From NCBI RefSeq assembly GCF_003574445.1, contig NZ_KZ984551.1, forward strand, positions 62,001 through 126,000: a stretch of 64,000 bases of DNA, in the 5' to 3' direction. Position 1 is the stretch's first letter. Every line of letters starts with the position of its first letter. The notes below the pieces were generated by a model. The model saw only the letters and a list, made by a program, of their open reading frames with translations. It searched no databases and was not told the origin of the DNA. Position numbers and translations under genes: made by a program. The stretch comes from Streptomyces sp. YIM 130001 (lineage in GTDB: Bacteria; Actinomycetota; Actinomycetes; Streptomycetales; Streptomycetaceae). Below are positions 8,030-16,248 of this stretch, in pieces.

Positions 8030-9739
8030 TCAGTCCTCCGGCAGTTCCACCGGCGCGATCTCGTCGTAGCGGTCGCCGGGCCCGGGGTTGGACGGATCCG
8101 TCGTGCCGCCGAACTGGTGCATCACGCCCCAGACCGCGTTGAGCGCCGTCTGCACCGCGCCCTCGGCCCAGCCCGCCGTCCACGAGATGTCGTCGCCCGC
8201 GAGGAAGATGCCGCGCTTGTCCTCGGGCAGCAGGTCCTGCATGAAGTGTGTGAACAGACGGCGCTGGTAGCGGTAGTGGCCCGGCAGGTTGGCCTTGAAG
8301 GCGCCCATGAAGTAGGGCTCGTTCTCCCAGGAGACGGTGACCGGGTTGCCGATGATGTGCCGTCGGATGTCCACGGTGGGGTAGATCTCGCCGAGCGACT
8401 TCAGCATGACCTCCATCCGCTCGTTCGCGGACAGCGGCAGCCACTTCAGGCTGTCGTCGCACCAGGTGTACGAGAGGCAGATGACGGCGGGCTTGTCCGG
8501 GCCGTCGTCGAGGAGGTAGGTGCCGCGCGTCATCCGGTCGGTGAGCGTCATCGACATGGTGTCCCGACCGGTGGCGTTGCCCTCGCCGTCGACGGCCTCG
8601 TCCAGCCAGAACGGACGGTCGACGGGCACGAACAGCTTGGAGCTCTCCATGTAGTGGGTGCGCTCGATCGCCGTCCAGTGGTCGATCGGGAAGAGCGAGT
8701 CGTCGCAGTCGATCTTGGACAGGAGCATCCAGGACTGCGCGGTGAAGATCGCCGCCGGGTAGGTGCGGATGTCGCCGCTCGCGTCGGTGACCGTGATGCG
8801 GTTGCCCGCGGTGCGGTGCAGACGGGTCACTGCGGGGCGGGGCTCGCCGTTCTCGTGCAGCGCTGCCAGTGACGTGTCGGGGGCCCAGTGCACGATCTTC
8901 TGGGGCTCGCGCTCCCACAGGCGCAGCGGGAGCTGCTGGCTGCCGCCGACGATGCCGCGGTGGTGGTCGTCCGCCTCGGTGTAGACGACGCGGAGGATCT
9001 CCAGGATCGAGTTGGGGAAGTCGGTGTCCCAGCCACCGGTGCCGAAGCCGACCTGGCCGAAGATCTCGCGGTGCCGGAAGGAGGCGAAGGCCTCCGAGTC
9101 GCAGAGGAACCCGTAGAAGGTCTGGTTGTCGAGCTTCTCGACGAGCCGGGACCAGATCTCACGGATGCGCGGGACGTCGCGCTCGCGCAGTGCCTGGTTC
9201 ATGTCGGAGAAGTCGGCGCCCTCCTCCAGGCAGGCGTTCCAGGCGTGCATGACGTCCCGGTAGACCTGCGGCAGGTCGTCGACGGTCTCCGCGTAGTGCG
9301 ACTCCCCCTTGAGGTCGACGACGGTCGACGGGGTGTCGGGCGCGAGCGGGTTGGGGAACGGCTCGGTGCGCAGGCCGACCAGGTCGATGTAGTGCTGCAG
9401 CGCGGTGGACGACGGCGGGAAGCGCATCGCGCCCATCTCGGCGGTCAGTTCGGGATCGCACCCGTCGAAGCCGACGGTGCGCAGCCGGCCGCCGATCCGG
9501 TCCGCCTCGTAGACGACCGGCTTCAGGCCCATCTTCATCAGCTCGTACGCCGCGACGATCCCGGAGAGACCGCCACCGATCACCGCGACCTCGCGCCCGT
9601 GCTCGGTCGCGGGTATCTGCCCGAGTCCCGCGGCACCGGCCAGATAGTCGTCGTACGCATACGGGAAGTCCGGCCCGAACATGGTGATGGGCGGCTGGGC
9701 GTCGGTGTGCTGGACGGCGGTGGGCACCGTGGACGTCAT
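8030..9739 (-). CDS. FAD-dependent amine/amino-acid oxidase or monooxygenase
   Basis: 569 residues. The Rossmann FAD motif VIGGGLSG is at residues ~53-60, then YEADRIGGRLRT and the AEMGAMRFP stretch typical of the tryptophan 2-monooxygenase / L-lysine oxidase branch of flavin amine oxidases. The C-terminal FAD contact is FLAGDDISWTAGWAEGA. It likely oxidises a free L-amino acid (giving imino acid or amide plus peroxide or water); the specificity cannot be read. The ATG at 9739 was chosen because it follows AGGAG on the minus strand and begins the conserved part; the open frame extends upstream as Arg-rich non-conserved sequence. An Lrp regulator and an amino-acid permease lie nearby and share regulatory boxes with it. 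Confidence 0.88.
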   Translation of the reverse strand: MTSTVPTAVQHTDAQPPITMFGPDFPYAYDDYLAGAAGLGQIPATEHGREVAVIGGGLSGIVAAYELMKMGLKPVVYEADRIGGRLRTVGFDGCDPELTAEMGAMRFPPSSTALQHYIDLVGLRTEPFPNPLAPDTPSTVVDLKGESHYAETVDDLPQVYRDVMHAWNACLEEGADFSDMNQALRERDVPRIREIWSRLVEKLDNQTFYGFLCDSEAFASFRHREIFGQVGFGTGGWDTDFPNSILEILRVVYTEADDHHRGIVGGSQQLPLRLWEREPQKIVHWAPDTSLAALHENGEPRPAVTRLHRTAGNRITVTDASGDIRTYPAAIFTAQSWMLLSKIDCDDSLFPIDHWTAIERTHYMESSKLFVPVDRPFWLDEAVDGEGNATGRDTMSMTLTDRMTRGTYLLDDGPDKPAVICLSYTWCDDSLKWLPLSANERMEVMLKSLGEIYPTVDIRRHIIGNPVTVSWENEPYFMGAFKANLPGHYRYQRRLFTHFMQDLLPEDKRGIFLAGDDISWTAGWAEGAVQTALNAVWGVMHQFGGTTDPSNPGPGDRYDEIAPVELPED

Positions 9740-10180
9740 GGGGCAGGGACTCCTCGCGGAACGGGTGGAACGGCCGGGCCGGACCGGACGGCGGGCGCAC
9801 CGCGCGCGTCGGCGCCGTCCGGAGCCGTCGCTGCGGTGACCTCCGGAGCACGGCCCTGCCACGATCTAGACCGTACGGGCGGCCGGCGAGCCCGGACAAG
9901 CGGCGACTCTTGCGCACCGACCGTTGATCCGTTGCGTGCCAGGACTCTTCTCCGACGATTCGTTGCGCCCGGCGCCAGCGGGGCCTCCGGGTGCCGCCCT
10001 GTGGGCCGCCCGCGGGGTGCGCACTGCCTGTCATCCGCGGGTCTCAGTCCGCGACGGGTGGCCCCGCCGCACGGGGGAGGCGGTACCGCCCGCGGGGCGA
10101 TGTGGCGGGCGGGTGCGCGACGCGAGGCTGAGGTCACCCGGAAGGTCCGGGCGAACCCGTCGTCACCACGGAGGACTCTC
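9740..10180. other. 441-bp intergenic region upstream of oxidase and secreted protein
   Basis: No credible gene: open frames here lack ribosome binding sites and family-like sequence. It holds the control region of the minus-strand oxidase, including the three TTGCG boxes listed separately, and the promoter of the plus-strand secreted protein. Confidence 0.6.
9910..9968. promoter_or_regulatory. three TTGCG(C/T) boxes upstream of the oxidase
   Basis: TTGCGC at 9910-9915, TTGCGT at 9932-9937 and TTGCGC at 9963-9968, start-to-start spacing 22 and 31 bp (about two and three helical turns). The third lies in TTCGTTGCGCC, an 11-mer repeated exactly at 13171-13181. The same three-box layout occurs upstream of the amino-acid permease, so a shared regulator, probably the Lrp protein encoded between them, is inferred. 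Confidence 0.6.
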
Positions 10181-10864
10181 GTGAGCCGAAGCTCCAACGG
10201 CCACCACCGCGCACCGAGCCGTACGGCCCGCCGTACCCGAGTCGTCAACACGCTGGGCGTCGCCGTACTGGTGACCACCGTCCTGATCACGGGCGGTGTG
10301 GCAGGTGCCGTCGCCCCTTCCGAGAAGGAGGCACCGCCCGTCCGTACCGGGGCCGTCGCCGCCGCGGCGCCGCACCACAAGGAGGCGGCCGCCCTCACGG
10401 GGACGGCGAAACTGGACCGCCCCACCACCGAGGACATCACCTTCACCTTCGACGCCCACTTGGCCGAGAAGGACCGGATGGATCCGAGCCAGGCCACGGG
10501 CACCTTCCACTTCGAGCACCTCGACAAGCCCGGCGGTGAGGGCGCCGAGGCCGAGGGACGGATCGACTGCCTGGTGACCGGCGGCAAGGTGGCGACCGCC
10601 ACGGGTGTCGTGACCAAGACCGATATGCCGGGCCTCAAGGGCCTTCGGGTCGGTTTCAGCGTGCACGACGTCCGCGGCCAGGACCGGCTCGGCTACAGCT
10701 GGGCGGCGTACGGCACGCCGCTCGACCAGCCGGGCGAGCTGTCCAAGTGCACCAGCGCCGCCCCGTTCGAGAAGGTCCGCAAGGGCACCGGGGACTTCGA
10801 GGTGCTGCCCTGGGCGCCGGACTTCTCGGGGACGCCCGAGGGACAGGACCGCCGCCCGCGCTGA
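10181..10864 (+). CDS. secreted protein of unknown function
   Basis: 227 residues from a GTG that follows GGAGGA by 5 nt. The Arg-rich n-region (RTARRTRVVN) and hydrophobic core (LGVAVLVTTVLITGGVAGAVA) form a signal peptide with a likely cleavage after AGAVA or further on. The mature part (from ~residue 65) looks like a beta-rich domain with ITFTFDAHLAEKD and GTFHFEHLD, and only two cysteines (one in RIDCLVTGG, one in LSKCTS), which could form a disulfide. I do not recognise a catalytic motif. The open frame continues upstream across the intergenic region, but that part is not protein-like. Confidence 0.75.
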   Translation: MSRSSNGHHRAPSRTARRTRVVNTLGVAVLVTTVLITGGVAGAVAPSEKEAPPVRTGAVAAAAPHHKEAAALTGTAKLDRPTTEDITFTFDAHLAEKDRMDPSQATGTFHFEHLDKPGGEGAEAEGRIDCLVTGGKVATATGVVTKTDMPGLKGLRVGFSVHDVRGQDRLGYSWAAYGTPLDQPGELSKCTSAAPFEKVRKGTGDFEVLPWAPDFSGTPEGQDRRPR

Positions 10865-10957
10865 CGGGTGGGAGGGGGCCGGGCAGGGGCACACGGGGGT
10901 GGTCCCAGCCCACTCCTGCCTGCGGGCACGATCCGGCGCCGGTCCGAGCGACAAGCC

Positions 10958-11452
10958 CTAACCCGGCGCCCCCGAAGAGAACCGGCGCAGCAGCGGCGAG
11001 AGGACGAGGACGGACTTGGTGCGTTCCACGAAGTGTTCGCCCGCGATCCGTTCCAGTACGCGCTCGAAGTGCCGCATGTCGGAGGCGAAGACCTGCGCGA
11101 TCGCGTCCGCGTCACCCGTGACGGTGGAGGCGGAGACGATCTCGGGGTAGCGCTCCAGACCGCGTTTGATGGCCTCGGGCGAGGTGTTGCGGCGACAGTG
11201 AATCTCGATGAAGCCCTCGGTCTCCCAGCCGAGGGCCGCCGGGTCCACGCGCACGGTGAATCCCGTGATCGCGCCGCTGGACCGCAGCCGGTCCACGCGC
11301 CGCTTCACCGCGGGGGCCGACAGGCCGATCTCCTGGCCGATGTCGGCGTAACTGCGGCGTGCGTCCTCGGCCAGGGCGTGCACGATCCGTTCGTCGAGTT
11401 CGTTCAGCACGGCGGGCGGTTCACTTCTCTTCGTTCCGGTTCTCTCGTTCAC
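10958..11452 (-). CDS. Lrp/AsnC family transcriptional regulator
   Basis: 164 residues. The N-terminal helix-turn-helix (residues ~17-60: LDERIVHALAEDARRSY, IGLSAPAVKRRVDRL) is followed by a RAM/AsnC effector domain with VTGDADAIAQVF near the ligand-binding loop. Such regulators sense amino acids and act on nearby catabolic or transport genes. It lies between the oxidase gene and the permease gene, all on the minus strand, with only 70 bp to the permease stop. It is the obvious candidate to bind the TTGCG boxes at 9.9 and 13.15 kb, which is an inference. Confidence 0.9.
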   Translation of the reverse strand: MNERTGTKRSEPPAVLNELDERIVHALAEDARRSYADIGQEIGLSAPAVKRRVDRLRSSGAITGFTVRVDPAALGWETEGFIEIHCRRNTSPEAIKRGLERYPEIVSASTVTGDADAIAQVFASDMRHFERVLERIAGEHFVERTKSVLVLSPLLRRFSSGAPG

Positions 11453-11489
11453 CGCGCAGGCGGGGAGGCCAGGCAGGCGGGGGTTGTGG

Positions 11490-11517
11490 GGGCCCGGGTC
11501 CGCGGCGGCCCGGGCCC
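11490..11517 (-). terminator. terminator downstream of the permease
   Basis: GGGCCCGGG / CCCGGGCCC arms (9 bp) with a 10-nt loop, 6 nt after the permease stop codon. No U-tract. Each arm is itself a palindrome. Confidence 0.6.
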
Positions 11518-11522
11518 TGCGG

Positions 11523-12980
11523 TCAGTTCTGCGGGGCGGCGGACTCCGTCGCCAGGCGGGAGCGGCGGTAGCCGTAATTGAAGTAGAACACGAGGCCGAC
11601 GGCCATCCAGATGCCGAACACCACCCAGGTCACGGCCTGCAGGCTGAACATCATCCAGACGCAGAAGCCGAAGCCGAGCGCCGGGACCAGCGGCGACAGC
11701 GGCACCTTGAAGCCGCGTGCCATGTCGGGACGGTTCCGCCGCAGGACCACGACCGCGACGTTGACCAGGGCGAACGCGAAGAGAGTGCCGATACTGGTGG
11801 CGTCGGCGAGTTGGCCGAGCGGGACCGCCGCGGCGAGCACGCCGCAGAACAGCGAGACGAGCACGGTGTTGGCCCGCGGCACCCCGGTGCGCCGGTCGAC
11901 CTTCGCGAACACCTTCGGCACCAGTCCGTCGCGCGACATCGCGAACAGCACACGCGTCTGGCCGTACAGGACGGTCAGAACCACGCTGGCGATGGCGATC
12001 ACCGCGCCGGCGGCGAGGATCACCGCCCAGAAGCCCTGCCCGGTGACCTCGCGCATGATCGAGGCCAGTGCGGCCTCGGACTCGCCGAACTTCTGCCAGG
12101 GCCGCGCGCCGATCGCCACGGCCGCGACCAGCACGTACAGGCCGGTCACGATGACGAGGGACAGCATGATCGCGCGGGGCAGGTCGCGCTGCGGGTTCTT
12201 CGCCTCCTCGCCGGCCGTGGAGGCCGCGTCGAAGCCGATGTACGAGAAGAACAGTGTGGCGCCTGCCGCACTCACGCCTGCCATGCCGAGCGGCATGAAG
12301 TCCGCGTAGTTGCCGGAGCGGAAGCCCTGCAGGCCGATGGCGCAGAACAGCAGCAGAGCGGCGATCTTCACCGCGACCATGATGGTGTTCGCCCGGGCGG
12401 ACTCGCGGGCGCCGCCGAGCAGGAAGACCATCGCGAGCAGCACCACGATCAGGGCCGGCAGGTTGAAGAACCCGCCGTCGCCGGGAGGTGCGGAGATCGC
12501 ACTGGGCAGGGTGACCCCGATGGTGCCGTCGAGCAGTTCGTTGACGTACTCGCCCCAGCCGACGGCGACGGCCGCGACGGACACCCCGTACTCGAGGACG
12601 AGGCACCAGCCGCAGATCCAGGCGACGAGCTCGCCCATGGTGGCGTAGGCGTACGAGTACGAGGAGCCGGCCACGGGAATGGTGCCGGCCAGTTCGGCGT
12701 AGGACAGCGCCGAGAAGAGGGCCGTGAGGCCGGCGATCACGAAGGACAGGGTGACGGCGGGGCCTGCCTTCGGTACGGCCTCACCGAGGACCACGAAGAT
12801 GCCGGTGCCGAGCGTCGCGCCGATGCTGATCATCGTCAGCTGCCACATGGACAGGGACCTGCGCAGTGTGCCGCCCTCACCCTGGCCGCCCTCGGCTACG
12901 AGCCGCTCCACGGGCTTGCGGCGCATGACACCGCCGCCTGAGGTGGCGGGCTTGGGTGGCGCTTGGCCTCGGTCCGGCAC
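11523..12980 (-). CDS. APC-family amino-acid permease (cationic amino-acid transporter type)
   Basis: 485 residues with about twelve membrane spans. Seen: the APC substrate loop in TM1 (ISIGATLGTGIFV), the TM6 segment (LFFSYIGFDAAST) followed by AGEEAKNPQRDLP, and the loop LFAMSRDGLVP, all typical of the CAT/YfnA group. The start is GTG, with GAAGGAG 8 nt upstream on the minus strand. It takes up amino acids; the exact one is unknown. With the Lrp regulator just downstream and the shared boxes with the oxidase it suggests import plus oxidative breakdown of one amino acid. Confidence 0.9.
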   Translation of the reverse strand: MPDRGQAPPKPATSGGGVMRRKPVERLVAEGGQGEGGTLRRSLSMWQLTMISIGATLGTGIFVVLGEAVPKAGPAVTLSFVIAGLTALFSALSYAELAGTIPVAGSSYSYAYATMGELVAWICGWCLVLEYGVSVAAVAVGWGEYVNELLDGTIGVTLPSAISAPPGDGGFFNLPALIVVLLAMVFLLGGARESARANTIMVAVKIAALLLFCAIGLQGFRSGNYADFMPLGMAGVSAAGATLFFSYIGFDAASTAGEEAKNPQRDLPRAIMLSLVIVTGLYVLVAAVAIGARPWQKFGESEAALASIMREVTGQGFWAVILAAGAVIAIASVVLTVLYGQTRVLFAMSRDGLVPKVFAKVDRRTGVPRANTVLVSLFCGVLAAAVPLGQLADATSIGTLFAFALVNVAVVVLRRNRPDMARGFKVPLSPLVPALGFGFCVWMMFSLQAVTWVVFGIWMAVGLVFYFNYGYRRSRLATESAAPQN

Positions 12981-13123
12981 GGGTGTGCTCCTTCATGACT
13001 GCGGACGGTCGGCGGTGACCGCGGCAGCCCGGCGGTAGGGACCACCGAGCAGACGGTCCCCGCCACACGAAGTACAGCGCCTGACTGTATGAGGCGCGGC
13101 TCACCTCGCGAAATGCGGGAACC

Positions 13124-13180
13124 TTGCGCGTTCGCGGAGAAATGTTGCGCTGCCCGCCCGGATACGGGAGTTCGTTGCGC
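13124..13180. promoter_or_regulatory. three TTGCGC boxes upstream of the permease
   Basis: TTGCGC at 13124-13129, 13145-13150 and 13175-13180; start-to-start spacing 21 and 30 bp, one base less than in the 9910-9968 set. Box 2 contexts align as GTTGCG(C)TGCC and box 3 contexts share TTCGTTGCGCC. The set lies 144-200 bp upstream of the permease GTG. Confidence 0.6.
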
Positions 13181-13202
13181 CGTGCCGTCTCCGCGTCCGC
13201 CC

Positions 13203-13224
13203 CGACGTGAGTATTGACACGTCG
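13203..13224. promoter_or_regulatory. inverted repeat upstream of the LLM/SDR/esterase cassette
   Basis: Perfect 7-bp arms CGACGTG / CACGTCG separated by 8 bp, 114 bp before the LLM start. It is a candidate operator for that cassette; the convergent IclR gene is one possible binder. Confidence 0.4.
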
Positions 13225-13337
13225 AGGGTCAGGCCTCATCCTCCTCGCCGCCCGAGCGAAACGTTCTTCGACATCTCGAAAACGACGGAAGAAACACCCC
13301 TGTCGCGATGCTCTTCCCTCTTCTTCCGGAGGCTCAG

Positions 13338-14450
13338 ATGGACCTCGACGTCCTGTACGAGATCGACGTGCCCAAGCCCTGGAACGGTCCGCATCCGCAC
13401 GGCCAGCGCGCCGCCGAACAGCGCGCGTACCGCGAGGCGGTGGAGCAGATCCGGCTCGCCGACCGGGTCGGGTTCCGGACGGTGTGGGCCGTGGAGCACC
13501 ACTTCCGCGAGGGGCGCTCGCACTGCCCCGCGCCCGAGGTGCTGTTGGGGCATCTGGCGGCGCTGACCGAGCGGATACGGCTCGGCTTCGGGGTGACGCT
13601 GACGCCGTTCGGGTTCACTCCCCCGCAGCGGATCGCGGAGAAGGTGGCGGCGGTCGACGTGCTGTCCGGCGGGCGCGTCGAGTGGGGTACGGGGCGGTCG
13701 ACTCCCATGGAGCAGACGGCTTTCGGCGTGGACCGCGAGCAGTCACGGGCCGACTGGAAGGAGGCCGTCGAGATCGTCACGGGCATGTGGCGCGAGGAGT
13801 ATTTCGAGTACGCCTCCGAGCGGTTCACCTTCCCCCGCCGGATGGTCACGCCGAAGCCGGTGCAGGATCCGCATCCGCCGGTCTGGATGGCGGCCACCTC
13901 CGAGGGTTCGGCGGAGGTGGCGGGAGCGAGTGGACTCGGCCTCCTGTCGTTCTCGATCATGCAGCCGCTCGAGTCGATGGCCCGGCAGGTCGCCGCGTAC
14001 CGGGAGGCGGCGCGCAGCCCGTTGCCGATATCCGACGTGACCACGGACCGGGTGAGCGCGTACACCTTGGTGCACGCGGCCGAGCGGCCCTCCCGGCGGG
14101 TGTGGGACTCGGTCGCCTGGTGGTACTCGAACCTCGCGCAGTTCACGCTCGACTGGGAGCTGCCGCATCTCGGCCCCGAGGAGCGCGAGAAGACGTTCCC
14201 GCTGCTCACCCCGATCATCCGGGGCGAGGTCCCGGTCCGGGACTTCGACGAGGGCGACATGATCCTGATCGGCGACGCCGAGACGATCGTGCGCAAGGCC
14301 AAGCGCTATGCGGATCTCGGCGTCGACCAGCTGATCTGCTACGTCCAGTGGGGCTATCTGGAGCACCAGGAGATCCTGCGGACGATCGAGATCCTGGGCA
14401 AGGAAGTCCGCCCGGAACTCGCCCGCTACCGGCCGGCGAGGGCCGCTTGA
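13338..14450 (+). CDS. LLM-class flavin-dependent oxidoreductase (luciferase-like)
   Basis: 370 residues. The bacterial luciferase-like fold is seen in VWAVEHHFREG (the family's EHH metal/flavin-phosphate region), IRLGFGVTLTPF, and GRVEWGTGRSTPMEQ. The ATG at 13338 has CCGGAGG 4 nt upstream; an in-frame ATG at 13308 lacks one. Flavin monooxygenases of this group open or hydroxylate organic substrates with reduced FMN. It is the first gene of a tight three-gene unit: its TGA overlaps the start of the SDR gene. Confidence 0.85.
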   Translation: MDLDVLYEIDVPKPWNGPHPHGQRAAEQRAYREAVEQIRLADRVGFRTVWAVEHHFREGRSHCPAPEVLLGHLAALTERIRLGFGVTLTPFGFTPPQRIAEKVAAVDVLSGGRVEWGTGRSTPMEQTAFGVDREQSRADWKEAVEIVTGMWREEYFEYASERFTFPRRMVTPKPVQDPHPPVWMAATSEGSAEVAGASGLGLLSFSIMQPLESMARQVAAYREAARSPLPISDVTTDRVSAYTLVHAAERPSRRVWDSVAWWYSNLAQFTLDWELPHLGPEEREKTFPLLTPIIRGEVPVRDFDEGDMILIGDAETIVRKAKRYADLGVDQLICYVQWGYLEHQEILRTIEILGKEVRPELARYRPARAA

Positions 14451-15265
14451 ACGGGCCCGCGGAACCGGCGGACACCTCCCCCGTCCCCGACTACGCGACG
14501 GCCGCCCGCCTCGACGACCGCGTGTTCGTGCTGCTCGGAGCGGGCAACGGCATCGGACGCCAGACGGCGCACGCGCTGGCCGCGGCGGGCGCGCGGGTGT
14601 GGTGCGTCGACGTGGACGAGGAGCGCGCGCGGTCGGTGGCCGACGAGACGCAGGGGGTGCCCTACGTCGCCGATGTCACCCGGCGCCCCGCGATGCGCAC
14701 GCTCTTCGCCGATGCGGTGCGGGATGCGGGCGCGGTGCACGGTGTCGTCGACATCGTCGGCATGGCCCGCTACGCACCGCTGGCGGGTCTGGACGACGCG
14801 GCCTGGGACTGGCATTTCGACCTGGTCCTGAGACACGCACGGCTCGCGGTCGAGTACGGCGCGGAGGCCGTCGCCGCCTCCGGCGGTGGCCCGCTGGCCT
14901 TCGTCGCCTCGGTGTCGGGCCTCACCGGGGCGCCGCAGCACGCCGCGTACGGCGCGGCCAAGGCGGGCCTGATCTCCCTGGTCAGATCGGCGGCCGTGGA
15001 GTACGGGCCGCGCGGAGTCCGGGTCAACGCGGCGGCACCCGGGGTGGTGTGGACCCCCAGAGTGGCGGGCCTGCTCGGCGACGGAGGCCGGGACCTGAAC
15101 GCGGCGAACGCACCGCTCGGCCGGGTCGCCGAGCCGTCCGACATCGCCTCCGCCCTGCTGTTCCTGGTGTCCCCGCTGTCCTCGTACGTCACCGGGCAGA
15201 CGCTGGTGGTGGACGGCGGGGTCGGCGTGAAGTTCCCGTATCCGACGATCGGGGGTGCGCCGTGA
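14447..15265 (+). CDS. short-chain dehydrogenase/reductase
   Basis: 272 residues from a TTG that overlaps the LLM stop (TTGA). Seen: the cofactor motif GAGNGIG, an acidic residue after strand 2 (VDVDEE) favouring NAD, the catalytic Ser/Tyr/Lys set (SVSGLTG, AAYGAAKAG), and the VNAAAPGVVWTP and YVTGQTLVVDGG elements of classical SDRs. The first ~22 residues are an unconserved leader, and internal starts cannot be excluded. It probably oxidises or reduces the product of the upstream flavin enzyme (inference from co-transcription). Confidence 0.85.
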   Translation: MNGPAEPADTSPVPDYATAARLDDRVFVLLGAGNGIGRQTAHALAAAGARVWCVDVDEERARSVADETQGVPYVADVTRRPAMRTLFADAVRDAGAVHGVVDIVGMARYAPLAGLDDAAWDWHFDLVLRHARLAVEYGAEAVAASGGGPLAFVASVSGLTGAPQHAAYGAAKAGLISLVRSAAVEYGPRGVRVNAAAPGVVWTPRVAGLLGDGGRDLNAANAPLGRVAEPSDIASALLFLVSPLSSYVTGQTLVVDGGVGVKFPYPTIGGAP

Positions 15266-16227
15266 CGGTGCCACGGGAACTGCTGCGCGGGGTGGGGTGG
15301 TGGGACGGGGAACGGATGCTGCGGGCCGATCCGGCGGACCTGGACCGGCTTCCGGGTGACACGGGGGAACGGGCGACCGTGCCCGCGGGCGTGCGGATCG
15401 CGTTCACTGCGCGGGGCGCGGACGCGGTGGAGATCGCCTGCACGGCATCGGAGCCGCTGCCCGCGGACACCTTCCGGCCGTTGCACCACGCGTTCACGCT
15501 GCTGTGCGGAGACCGCGCGGTGGCGGAGGCTCCCGTCGACCCGGGCTCGTCCGTCGTGCGCCTTCAACTCCCCTCCGCTGACGGGGCGTTCGCGATTCAT
15601 CTGCCGGAGGCGCTGCGGCCCGTGGTGCGGTCCGTGCGCCTCGTTCCGGACGCCGCGACGCTGACGCCCGCCCCCAGGGCGCCGCGCTGGCTGGTGTACG
15701 GCGACTCGATCGCTGAGGGCTGGTCCGCCTCCCGGCCGGATCTCGCCTGGCCGGCCGTAGCCGGGCGGGCGCTCGGGCTGGATCCGGTGAACCTCGGCTA
15801 CGCGGGTGCGGCGCGCGGCGCACTCGCCTGCGCCGAACAACTCGCCTCTCTGCCCGGCGAGTTCATCACCCTCGCCTTCGGTACCAACTGCTGGTCGCGG
15901 ACACCGCACTCGGCCGAGCTGCTGCGGGCGACGGTCCGGGCGTTCCTCGGCACGGTGCGCCGTCGCCGGCCGGGCACCCCGGTCCTCGTCGTCTCACCGG
16001 TACTGCGGCCCGACGCGGAGTCCACGCCGAACGCCCTCGGCGCCACGCTCGCCGAGCTGCGCGAGGCGGTGGAGGAGGCCGCGGTCTCCCGCGCGGACGA
16101 CCGCGTACAACTACTGCCCGGCACGGGCCTGTTGCGGCCCGAGCACCTGGTCGACGGGGTGCATCCGGGCGACGAGGGGCACGCGCGGATCGCGGCGGCG
16201 GTGGCGGAGGTACTGCGGGAGGGATGA
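15262..16227 (+). CDS. SGNH/GDSL hydrolase with N-terminal beta-sandwich
   Basis: 321 residues. The GTG start overlaps the SDR stop (GTGA). Residues ~1-130 are beta-rich, like the jelly-roll that precedes the SGNH domain in carbohydrate-esterase family 2-type proteins. The hydrolase part has block I GDSIAEGW, the block III Asn in GTNCW, and the Asp/His pair in DGVHPGDEGH. No signal peptide, so it acts in the cytoplasm. Together with the LLM and SDR genes it suggests oxygenation, oxidation and ester/lactone cleavage of one substrate; the pathway is unknown. Confidence 0.85.
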   Translation: MTVPRELLRGVGWWDGERMLRADPADLDRLPGDTGERATVPAGVRIAFTARGADAVEIACTASEPLPADTFRPLHHAFTLLCGDRAVAEAPVDPGSSVVRLQLPSADGAFAIHLPEALRPVVRSVRLVPDAATLTPAPRAPRWLVYGDSIAEGWSASRPDLAWPAVAGRALGLDPVNLGYAGAARGALACAEQLASLPGEFITLAFGTNCWSRTPHSAELLRATVRAFLGTVRRRRPGTPVLVVSPVLRPDAESTPNALGATLAELREAVEEAAVSRADDRVQLLPGTGLLRPEHLVDGVHPGDEGHARIAAAVAEVLREG

Positions 16228-16248
16228 GGGTGTGCGCGCACAGCCCGC

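Larger units (their letters stand above)
12981..13337. other. 357-bp divergent intergenic region
   Basis: It lies between the amino-acid permease (-) and the LLM/SDR/esterase cassette (+). It contains the three TTGCGC boxes, a GCGCCT-n9-AGGCGC repeat at 13077-13097, and the CGACGTG dyad at 13203-13224. No gene was recognised. Confidence 0.6.
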
